Source: Zeugodacus cucurbitae (lineage: Eukaryota; Arthropoda; Insecta; Diptera; Tephritidae). Taken from it: 64,000 nt of DNA. Positions 46,067 to 56,472 of this stretch are shown here, piece by piece. The stretch covers positions 60,730,232 through 60,794,231 of the forward strand of contig NC_071668.1 in assembly GCF_028554725.1 (NCBI RefSeq), in the 5' to 3' direction. The first letter of the stretch is position 1; every line of letters starts with the position of its first letter. The translations under genes were made by a program, and so were the position numbers. The notes beneath the pieces are model-generated. The model ran no database searches. It worked only from the letters and a program-made list of their open reading frames with translations, and was not told where the DNA came from.

Positions 46067-48039
46067 CTTCTCCCAACCAACGCTGAGTCAATCTGATATG
46101 ATATGAATTTTGTGATATAGAAAGTTTAGACGAGAGATCATGATATGAGAGAGATGAAAAATATATAAGTTGAAAAAGTATGCTGTAACTAATGTGATTC
46201 TAAGAACTCTTGGTTTGTTTATATATGGTTATTTGTTGGTAAAATATATGTATAAAATTTATCGAATTTTGCTTGGACTTCATATTCTTTTTTTTCGTTT
46301 GTAATGCATGTATGTGTTATGTAATTAAATTAAATTGCATGAAGCTGAATTCAGTGCACCATACCCTCAGTTCGCGAGACAACCTTGTTAACCTGCTTAC
46401 TAAACACTGTTATCACACAAAAATACAAGTCTTAATAAGAAGGGTAGTTGCAGCAGGACTGGTGATTTAATTTAAACATTTTTCAAATAATTCTTGTTCA
46501 TATTTTTTTGTTGGAAGAAGGCATATAGTGATAAAATAAAAGTTTTTTTTTTTCAGAATCCATCCAAATTATTTTGTATATACATTAACTACCCCCCGCA
46601 AAATGCACACCTGCAGAGATATTTCTCTTCTTAGGTGAACTCACAGAAAAATGTTTACGCCATCAGCAAATGAAGTCAGTAATTATGTAAATAAATTTAT
46701 TTTCCAGCCTACGGTGCGACTCTCCATGGGTGGTATTTTTATAGAAATTTCATATAGCAATAATGTGGCAACAGAAATAAGTTTGACTTTCTTATGCTGT
46801 ACAGTTTTCAAGCTATAATATATGATTTTGTGTAAATAAACACTTGTCTAAAGCAGCATAAGAATTTCTAAACCATATATGAGCGAAATGTTACTCATAC
46901 GCTCCAGGGTACTATGTTCTTAACAAAAAAAGAGTCCTTGTAATTAAAAAAAAAATCGAGAAAATGCACAAAACAACAACTAATTATCATTTTTTTCAAA
47001 TATGGCTGCTTTGGCTTATTACACATTTTTGATATTAGATATTGCTGTTAAAGTATTTCCCAACAGTATGTATAAGTATTTTGCTAACAATATAAGTAAT
47101 TTATTAGCCTCTCAACATGATGCTCTTTCTGAAATCGTTAGTTTTGGTTAGGTTAACAACCTTTCTGAAATCGTAAAGAGCTGAAAATTTATTTATTGTA
47201 CAAAATCACAGAGAGAGTTCTTGTTCAAAGTGTAATTAATGACGTAATTAATTATTGAAATTCAGACCTCAGTTTGGTTAACATCTGTCAAAACTTCAGG
47301 CGCCAACACCAATTACTACATAATCATTAATAATTTTTTTGGCACTTATCTCAGCCATTGTGGCATCCTTTCAGTAACCGCATAGTCTCAGTCATCTATT
47401 TTAATTTACATAATTAATATATACTTATTGTTGTACTTGTTCTCATAACTGTATTTGTAGTAAAAACAAATTCGAGTTCAGTTTAGTTTAATGACGAACA
47501 ATGAGCATAGTACACGCAAAAGTACACGCCAAAGCAAAAACAGAACGCAGAATTCAAGTATTTCTATGTTTACTAAGGACACCAACAAGTGACTCGATAT
47601 GCTTGTGTTAATTATAATAGAACAAATAGTATTATTATTATTAATATAAGGCAATGTAAGCAGAGCGGTTTGACAATGTCAACGCAAACGACAAATGACT
47701 GTTGACAGACTAGCCGAGTGAAAATAATAGGTAGGCAAATGGTGTGGGCATTCATGGTGATTTCATTTTGTTGGGTCTATTTCTTATGCACATGGACAGT
47801 TGGCATAATGGGGATGTTGAATATTTAGGGCGTAGGATTAAATAAGCAAATAGATCGTTTAGGAAGACTTTAGCAAATCTTTATTGGGTTAAGCAATATT
47901 GAGGACAGTCCAACAAATAATCATTCAGGCATGTTTAGTAGAGCTTTACATTACAGGTTTGCTTAAAGCGAAAGAAGTCACACAGTGAAATAACCGAATA
48001 GATTTTTCGCATAGGAGCTAATTAATTAATTAACCTGCG

Positions 48040-48150
48040 ATCCTTTTGATCGATTAAAGCGCTGATTTAGATCGATTTTTTGCAATTTTGCACAAGAGTT
48101 AATGGATTCATTAACCGGCCTTTGTTCGATAAGAGCTGATCGATCGATTT
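48040..48150. promoter_or_regulatory. Cluster of ATCGATT words, possible enhancer
   Basis: Within about 110 bp are GATCGATTAAAG, TAGATCGATTTTTT and GATCGATCGATTTACC, four or more ATCGAT cores. ATCGAT-type sites are used by DREF/BEAF-like and homeodomain/cofactor proteins in flies. Function here is conjecture. Confidence 0.25.
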
Positions 48151-49626
48151 ACCATACAAAATAAATATAATATATCTCTACATGAATTTTTAAACGAATA
48201 CAAATCGAGTTGAAAACGGAACGTAACTCTGAGAGTTGTTGTCCACGCTGAAAATTGGGTTTGTTTATTGATAAAATAGCAACCGGCTATTAAAACTTAC
48301 CCATATCTTGAACAGCAAACACAAAAATATATTACAGCTAATCGTTAATCGAAACTGGTTTTTCAATTATGATCCTAACATATTAAATTAATTTTACTGT
48401 GCGAAATTGCTAAAAGCTTTATGAATAATTACTAATAGTAGATTCGCTTATACATCAATTTTTTTCATAAGTAAAATTCATTGTGGTGCGAACGAATCAA
48501 ATACACATGAATTACAATGTAATAACAAGAATAATGAAGAGCGAAAGCGAATAGGTGCTAGTAAAACTAACAGTCGGAAAATGTAACAACGTATTTGATG
48601 CGTGCAAAATTACGTATATATGGGGTAAAATGATATTTCAGGCCGTGAAGCGAATATAATATCCAGAAGCTTATGCCAATGATGCAGAGTGATGGAAGTG
48701 GAAACCAATATATGAATGTGGAAATTGTTAGTTTTGTGTTGCTGTTCTTCCTAGTGCTCATAAATACACACAAATTCATAAACAACAAAAATATTGTTTG
48801 CAGCTCTGCGCTAAACCGCAAATGAACAATAATAAAATATATACAGTTGCCACAAATCTGGCCAAAAACAATATTTTTGGTTCATAAACGGACACATAGA
48901 GATATACAAGATTTAAATCGTAAAATATCTTTATGTTGTATGTACATATATACATCCATCAATTCACTTGCGGGTTCTCATGTCCGCTGCCTTTGTTTTC
49001 TATTCGCGATCGATGGAGAATTACAATAACTAACCAATGGTAGTTGAATATATTTATTTGACTTTAACCGGTTTTGTTGATCTCAGTTTCCAGCTGCAGC
49101 TATTGTATATTCACCGTTCACATAAAGCAGTGTTCTGCGACAATGTAAATGTGTACATATAGTGCATTGGTTAGTTACCTCCAGTTTTTAATGTTTCGGA
49201 AACCATACATTTGCTGAGCTTTTCCTAAAACATATATAAGTGATTAATAACTAACGAGATATACATATGTATAGTATTGTATTTATGAAACAAAATAGAG
49301 ATGAATAAATATATGTAAACCTATAAAGCAGAAATTGCATATTAAAACTTTTCTCTGATCAAATTTTCCATGTACTGGAAATAAGCATAGTGACTAAAAT
49401 AACTTTCTACCACCTAGCTAATCTTAATTTATTTGTTGTTTAATTCTGGTGCTGTTAAGACTTTCAAACATATTGCTCATTTACTTGAATAGTGTCATAA
49501 CTCAATAAACACGATTTTTGAGTTGAGCATGCAGAAATATGCGCAATTTTATCGTCCATATTGTGTAAATATTTCATTCCGATGCGTAGGAAAATAAACC
49601 GTGATATAAGAATGTGCCGTTCTTAA

Positions 49627-50154
49627 CTCTTAATTAGGCGCATTAGGTCAGGGCCACTTGAAAATAAAAAAAGCTTTTACAGTGGTTAGATCGCGCTCGC
49701 GCTTTTTCTAGCTTCTTCACTCCACGCGGGGTACGCAAAGTAGTCGCGTCCAGAACACCAACGGTTACGTAAAATTTTTTGGAGGAGGTAAGTTTTAACT
49801 ACTGTGTCTTCTTTTATTTTTTATTAGTATATTACAACATTCGAGGGCTTACTGTGTCGGATGCAGAACAGAAGAATCTGCTTTTGAGACTGATTAGTTT
49901 TTTTTTTTAATTTGATCTCGGCTATGCCAAAAAATAGTTTTAAGAGAAGTTACGTTTTTTAATTTTTTTTATTAGGTATAATGTTCCAGTTATGTTTTTG
50001 TTTCTTAAAGTTAATAATAACAAATAACTTTATTATTTACTATAAAATTAATTTCATTTTATTTCGTTTTGACACTCATTTCCTAATATTTGTTTGGTCA
50101 CTCAAGACCCCATGCGCCTAATTGTGTGATTTTTTCGATGCGCTTAATTAAGGG
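49627..50154. mobile_element. Nested TTAA-flanked piggyBac-like MITE, 528 bp
   Basis: The left boundary is TTAA|CTCTTAATTAGGCGCAT (TTAA 49623-49626) and the right boundary ATGCGCTTAATTAAGGG|TTAA (TTAA 50155-50158). The ends match over 15 of 17 bases as inverted repeats, and the right end begins CCCT like piggyBac. A further ATGCGCCTAATT subterminal repeat lies at 50112-50123. The interior has a GC-rich patch (about 49690-49760) unlike the surroundings. Noncoding. Confidence 0.75.
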
Positions 50155-50191
50155 TTAAACTTGTTATGTTGCATTAGTTTTCAACCACAAT

Positions 50192-50440
50192 AACGACAAT
50201 TTTCAGTTGCGCCAGAATAAGTTATAATTTTTTTCGAAATAACGACATATTTTGTGTTCCAACACATATTGTGAAAAGGTGAATTTGATTTTCTTTTCAG
50301 AAAGAACGACACATTTTGTATTACAACGATATTGGTGAAAAATTTATTAAATTTTTCAGATTGCTTTTTTCAGCAAAAACGACATATTTGACTTATGACG
50401 TCGAAATTGATTTATATTTTTCACAAAAAAACGACATAAT
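50192..50440. repeat. Degenerate AACGACA(T) repeats, five units
   Basis: AACGACA recurs at about 50192, 50241, 50305, 50378 and 50430 (spacings roughly 50-73), usually followed by TTTTG or TATTT and preceded by a TTTTTC run. It lies inside the right arm of the TA-flanked element and is probably its subterminal repeat array. Confidence 0.6.
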
Positions 50441-51047
50441 TCAAAGTAAGTCACATTAATAGCCAAGAAAAATCATTAGTACACTCTATTTGATCCATTT
50501 ATGCTTAACATTGTATTTAATTTATTACAGGCCTATATTTGCTAAATAAGAGACAATTGAAAACTTTAAATCGCTCTCCTGAAAATTCGACTTTTTTTAG
50601 TTGTGACACTATTCAAGTAAATGAGCGATATTTTCTTAAAAATCATTACTAAAAAAACGTTTGAATATGAACAGCGACAATGAATATGTGCACTCGTTGG
50701 TGTTGTGAGAGATTGAGCGTAAAAATAAAATAAGAAACTAAATTAAACAAACATTTTTATTTGCATTTTTTTAATTTCCTTTAAATCAAATTTTCATTTA
50801 TGGAGAAAAGTGTGAAAACAATTTAAGTGTAAATATTACAAAGATAAATTACTTTTGATAATATTTTGAAAGAAAAGTACCATAAATCTCCACAACTTCT
50901 TCATATGCCAACAACTCTATGCATCCTTTAAATATTATATTTATTAGTATTATTATTTGTGGACTAAAAATAATATCTGTTTATTCATGATGGATTTTAT
51001 TTTAAGTTATACAAAATATTTGACAACTTCTTCTTTAGAACATACAC

Positions 51048-51067
51048 TGCGTATACGTGATTTATTA
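51048..51067 (+). repeat. Short dispersed element CTGCGTATACGTGATTTATT, copy 2
   Basis: Exact repeat of 36698-36717, followed by ACCACAACAAAATGCTG where the first copy has GACAAAATGCTG. The shared length with gaps is about 35 bp. Confidence 0.6.
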
Positions 51068-51230
51068 CCACAACAAAATGCTGTCCGGTTTATTATGGAT
51101 TTCGTTTCATCGATTATGTCCTCCCCTCGGGATATGTCATCTTCATCTAGTTGAATGAAATTGTTGTTTCTTTTTAAATCATTGTAATATGTTCTCGTAC
51201 ATGTATACATCTAAATAATATATATTGCAG

Positions 51231-51428
51231 ATGTCATTTAACATAGTTAGAATGTTACGATTTAGACGAAATGTGCATCGTTTTGTTCAAAATCTTATTG
51301 CTATTTTTAAGGAAATTTCATAATACCACTCTCGTAGAAATCGTCATTCAAACAGTCGATATATACTTGAAGAACCTGGTAATACTATAGTGGAACCAGT
51401 AAATTTTTTATCTCTGCCATACTTTTAA
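51231..51428 (+). pseudogene. Interrupted 65-codon ORF, unrecognised
   Basis: Directly after an acceptor-like TATATATTGCAG, ATGTCATTTAAC opens a frame that is interrupted once by TAA at 51321-51323 and then stays open to a TAA at 51426-51428. The first part is basic (VRMLRFRRNVHRFVQNL) and the second reads RRNRHSNSRYILEEPGNTIV. Composition resembles protein more than random AT-rich DNA, but no family is recognised. It could be a decayed transposon or host exon, or chance. Confidence 0.2.
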
Positions 51429-54400
51429 TTATATATATATGCATAAAACATATTATATTCTGCTGCGTTTATCACTATAATAAAATCACAAACATAAACA
51501 CTATTAATTTAATCCAAACATATGACGGCGCAATATGTTATTTCAAGACGGCAGATGAAGTCAAATTATAAATTATCATAATAAAATTTTTACAATAGTG
51601 CTTTTTAGCTTTTAAAGTTAAACTTAAATATATAAGGTTGTTTAAATTCTGTAAATTGTAGACTTTATTGATTTTGCACTTAATAATTGAAAATAGTTAC
51701 TCGCTTGCAACTTCAATTAGCCCATATTTATTTTTCTAAATATTATTATATTAAAGAATATTTAAAAGACTTCGTTGTCCCCAGGGAAATACTCATTTCA
51801 AATTTGTTTATAGTTGTGGAAATCTGTATTAAAAGAAAATTAAGCAAAAAACGCAAAAACAAAAGATCTTAAATTAATAAGTGAAAATGTGGCTATTCAA
51901 CAGCGCGGCGTAGCTAATGAAGTAGTAAATGCTCTTTTGCCAAACTTAAAGTAACTGGTCGAAATTGTTTCGATGTTCTCATTACATTATTATCATATAT
52001 TACAATTTTTTTTTCACTTCAGCTCAACACTTTGTATGTGGTTCTCTTCACTTTCTCATTTTTATTGTTCGTATATGGTGGCAGGTGTTTATTTAAACTT
52101 TTCAGAGGAATAGAGTCTTCCGTGGACACTAGTGTAGTCATAGCAGCTCTTGTAGAATGCGGAAATTAAGTACAGAAAGGGTGGTATGTGGTGTGGTGTA
52201 AGGATAAATAAAAAATTGAGTGAAGGAAATCACAACCAAGTACTGTGCTGTTGAACAACTTGTATTTAACTCATGTTACCAATAAAAGTTGTGCTAGTCA
52301 ACATGAGAAAAATCTGTCGGCAATCACAAAGTTTTAGCTGCTTTTTCAAATCCAATTTTTATTGTCCAAAAAAACAATTTCTTAAAAGGCATTGTTTCAT
52401 GTCATATATAATACCTGTTCATTCTTAATTATAAGTCAATTTCCATATAGTTAACTTAACAAAATAAAATAATTTACTACTCGGAGTTTCCGATTTATTT
52501 ATTTCTTACGGATATTAAAAGTGCTTCTTTCGGGAAGGCTTCTACAAAAATGTGATATACCTATATTTTAATTTATTTATTTGCAAAAAAGTAAAATCCA
52601 AACGCAATCTGTTATTTGAAATTCATAAAATGATAAAAAAGTGAATACTGATACTTATTTATGAATGGAAATTTATTTGTGAGTTAATCAAATTTGAATG
52701 CAATACCTTTTGATTACCTAGAAAGTGAAATCTATTCTAACTGGTTTTTCATACCTCTTCTGATTTGTATACATTTATAAAATTTCCATCATCGATATTC
52801 CCTTAAATAATTTGAATTAGAGAGCAATGAAAGTTTAGATTATAATTCTCACGTCTCTTCAATGATAGAGAAAGTCTTACAAATTCAACCCAGAATATCT
52901 CGTGCCCCTGAGAAAATATTGCACAAAAGGAAAAGAAAAGGAATCGCACCTAATGTTCAAAGCGTAGCGAGCAGCCGAATTCATTTTCCATACCTCTCAA
53001 CAAGATTTGCTATGTCTCACTTCTGCTAAATGTTGCGCGCCTGAAAGCTTGCTAAACATACAAATAATTCAATATTTTATGTATGACATTGTGGTTGAAA
53101 GGTTTGTTTGGTCGAAAAAAGCCCTTTTTTTAGGAATTTTTTTAGAAAAAATTATTGCTGTAAGTACAACATTTGAAGGATACTTAAAAAAAAGTTTTAC
53201 CGAAAAATAGCAAGGAATAACGGATGTATCGTCGATCTCTGCAGGCACCTCGAAAAGAAGTTTTTGTGCGGTGACCAGCTTACCGCATCACTGGATCATC
53301 CGAATCCAAAAAATCAAAATGCTTTCTTGAGTTTATTAGTTTATCATTCAATTGACGTTGAGTTTTTTTTTAATTTTTCAATTTTTGGTACCATTTTCAA
53401 GCCAAAATGACGATTTTAGACGAAAAAATCGACCTATTTGTTATTGTAAAATTGTTAGTAATTAATTTTTGGAAAAACTCGACGTCATTTGAGAGCTATA
53501 TATATGTAGAATATTTGTGCAAAATTTCAAAACGATCGATGCAGAAGTTTTTTTCTGTAGGCTGGTCAACGACTTTAAAAATGACATATTTGGGAAAATC
53601 GATTCAAAGTTTTGTACACTCAGCGCAGGTAGCTGGAAGGCGCGCAAACCTAAGTTAGAGGTACCGTTATTCAACCTACTGTAACTTCGTTATTTTTTCT
53701 CCGAAAGACCTAAAACTTAAACACAATATTCTTGAGATGCTGATGGTTCAGAAAAAAAAAATTAAAAAAAAAGTTGTCAAACCTTACCCCCCCCCCCCTT
53801 TAAACAAGGGATAACTCGACTTTTGTTGTTATTGTTACTTATGTTGTTGGAGGCCATTGCCTATGTGGATGATTTTTTATAATTACTTAGTTTTCATTTC
53901 CCCAATTTTCCTTTCACACTTAAACCTAACTTAAATTAGCAAGCTGAGTTTTTGTACTTTATTTTGATGTTCTAACTTTACTTACTTTACAAATTGGTAA
54001 CAATTAATTGTTTTCAAATAAACAAATTTTATTGAAAAAAAGAATATGGAAATTAGTTTTCAGCTAAAATATTTAGAGGTTAGTGACCAGTGGTGTATTT
54101 AAATTATTGCGCTTAATATGAATAATTGCTTAAAAATACGAGTAAAAATTGTTTTTTCTTAGATTGGGAAGGGGGAGAATAATTCAACAGTACCTCTGTC
54201 CATTAAATATTGCATATGCCGATCGGCATGATCGCGTTCACTACTGTTTTTATAAATTGTGTATTCAATTGCTTTTATCATTTTTCGGGTTAGAATGGTC
54301 AAAAAGTCTCTTTGTTGTTATCAAGCAGACCATAGATAATAACAAGGCTAGTCAAACCGGTGCTGTTACAAAAGAAAAACTAAACCTAAGCGAGAGAAAA

Positions 54401-56472
54401 AAGAGAGAAATATGTAATAAAATTTTACACAAAAGGCTTCAAATTATACGAATAACTCAACACACTTTTTTTTAATTGAATGTGAAGGAGAAGAAGAATA
54501 CTAAGATAAATATTTATTACCTTTTTAGAGTAGATTATTTTTTTAAATTTTCAGATGAACTTTTCTTTTTTAAATAACAATATTAGAGAAGCCTTTTAAG
54601 TTTATTTCAGTTCCTGACATTATCCTAACCGGAATTCGCCACCGAACTACTAAGTAAGTCTCTATATAATTTTATAATATCTCACCTTTCCCATCTCAAG
54701 GCAACCGCACATCATTCCAGCTTGTCAACCTGCTTTCATAATTGCCGCTTTGGTTGTTGATTTTTTTTACCATTCTTCACTAAAATCATGTTGCATAACG
54801 ACATTGTTTGTGAAAATTTATGCTTCAGTAAAAACTCAATGATAATTCATTTTTCAAAAATCCTTTGATGTACCCTTGTGCATTTTGTTGGCTTCGTAAT
54901 TTTTCATGGTCCGTAAAATTTAATTATACACCGACAAATGGTTGTACATGTTTATTTACAAAACAATTAGACACAATAGCTTTAAATGAGGAATTAAACA
55001 AGAAAGCACGATCCTCTTTCATCTTTTCTATTTTGTTTAAACAATTGAGAGGGCTACTGAAAAGGGTACAAAATTTCATTCAATAGTAGATGGCAAGGGC
55101 AAGCTTCAAGATCCTTCAGTTGTTGAATGATATCAAAACGCAAGGTAAATGATGAGCAATATCAGCTTTAGGAAAATCTAAAATATAATCAAATTAATCT
55201 GGCGACCAGTGTACTTTATATAATCCGTGATAGATACTTTATATAATCCAGATTGTAATAGCTTTCAAGTCATTTTATATCACATACGTTCTCTCTTAAA
55301 CATCGAATTTTTCTAAAGCTATGTTGAACAGTTAAGGTTTTCTCATGTTTTTCAAATCACTACTCTAATTACTCTTTTGATTTTAAAGCACGCTGATTAA
55401 ATTTACGTTAATTTGAGCTGTCTCATTAAGTGTGTCCGTTACGCCATTCAAAGCAGCTCAAAAACCGACTTGAAAGTCACAGCGTATGTGCTGAAAAAGT
55501 GAAGTGCTGTAGAAAGCTAAACTTAGTTCGGTGCTGTTCGGATCGACAGGCGGCATTAGCATCAGCTGCTAGTTCGTCGAATAATTTGTTATGCAATATG
55601 ATCAAGCTGATCTAGATATGGTGTTAAAGGACATGACTTCAATAACATCTAATAAGTAAAGAAACTTTTTTAAAAATTTTTTTTTTTCGTTTACGACCAT
55701 TTACAGAAATCCACAATACTCAATGCTTTTTGTCAAACACTATATAAATGAAAAAGAAAGAGTATAGAATTTTTAAATAAGAATGAACTCACTCCGTAAA
55801 TTCCACCAAAACATATGATAAGAATGTGTGAAAATTCGCTATAACAGATCCTTTAGTCTAACACACTGAAACATATCTCTGCGAGGCAAAACAATATGTG
55901 CCTATAACTTTTTATGCTCTTTTCCTTCAGTTTTATTGTACCACAATTTTCAATTTTATTGCCATTTTCATGTTCCATCGATTTGTATGTCAACTACGAA
56001 CATTTCTGCTAGAAAAGGTCCCTTGGTAGTTAAGACGTGAGGGTTGACCAAAAAGAAAAAAAGATAATAATACCTTTAATTGGTTGATGCACAAAAGCAT
56101 ATTGGTTGGCGTCAGCGTTATTGCTTAATCGAATATACAAACTGAAATACATTACTAGCAGGGGAAAAGTCCTTAAGGGCACCACTATATTTTTTTTTAT
56201 TTGAGACCACTTGTACTCACACAGTATATAAACTACTTTGGGTAATAGCGTCGGACGTATAAATTAAGCAATAAAAAATCAATTTCCATAAGAAAGTAAA
56301 CAAAAGGTAAGATTAAGTGTCACTGGAAACACAAAGCAGGCATCAAAAAGTAAATCAAAAGTTTTAGGAAAAAGAAATTTGAATCAAAAGACTATATAGA
56401 TATAACTATACTAAATCTGTGAATGCAGGCATGAAGCTTCAGATGTATATTTACAACCAATTATTGTAATAG

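Larger units (their letters stand above)
40547..49470. other. Gene-free stretch, about 9 kb
   Basis: No supported gene. Contents: AT-rich DNA with two segments of old-repeat character (about 41270-41600 and 44000-44480), a family A end fragment (43930-43985), motif copies at 44561-44574 and 46890-46903 (minus), the second copy of the 32.8 kb block (45318-45490), a 42-bp tandem duplication (45983-46066) and an ATCGATT cluster (48040-48150). ORFs are short and featureless. Confidence 0.45.
49473..50628. mobile_element. TA-flanked TIR element (mariner/Tc1-like MITE), 1156 bp
   Basis: The 30-bp ends match as inverted repeats with two mismatches: left TA|TTGCTCATTTACTTGAATAG (from 49473) and right ...CTATTCAAGTAAATGAGCGA|TA (to 50628), continuing inward as TGTCA(T/C)AACT. 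TA on both sides fits the Tc1/mariner target site. There is no transposase ORF. A TTAA-flanked element (49627-50154) is nested inside, leaving about 0.63 kb for the original element. Its right part has spaced repeats of AACGACA. Confidence 0.8.
50631..56472. other. Gene-free stretch, 5.8 kb
   Basis: No host gene established. It contains a possible interrupted ORF (51231-51428), the second CTGCGTATACGTGATTTATT copy (51048-51067), an old-repeat-like segment (about 53200-53700) and a poly-C run (about 53787-53798). Other ORFs (for example 54149-54475, 55430-55615) have no recognisable features. Confidence 0.45.

Noticed and set aside
53200..53700. Possible old transposon interior, with similar-looking stretches at 41270-41600 and 44000-44480
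   Set aside because: The style of sequence resembles dispersed repeats, but I could not align the three segments or find termini, so no element is called.
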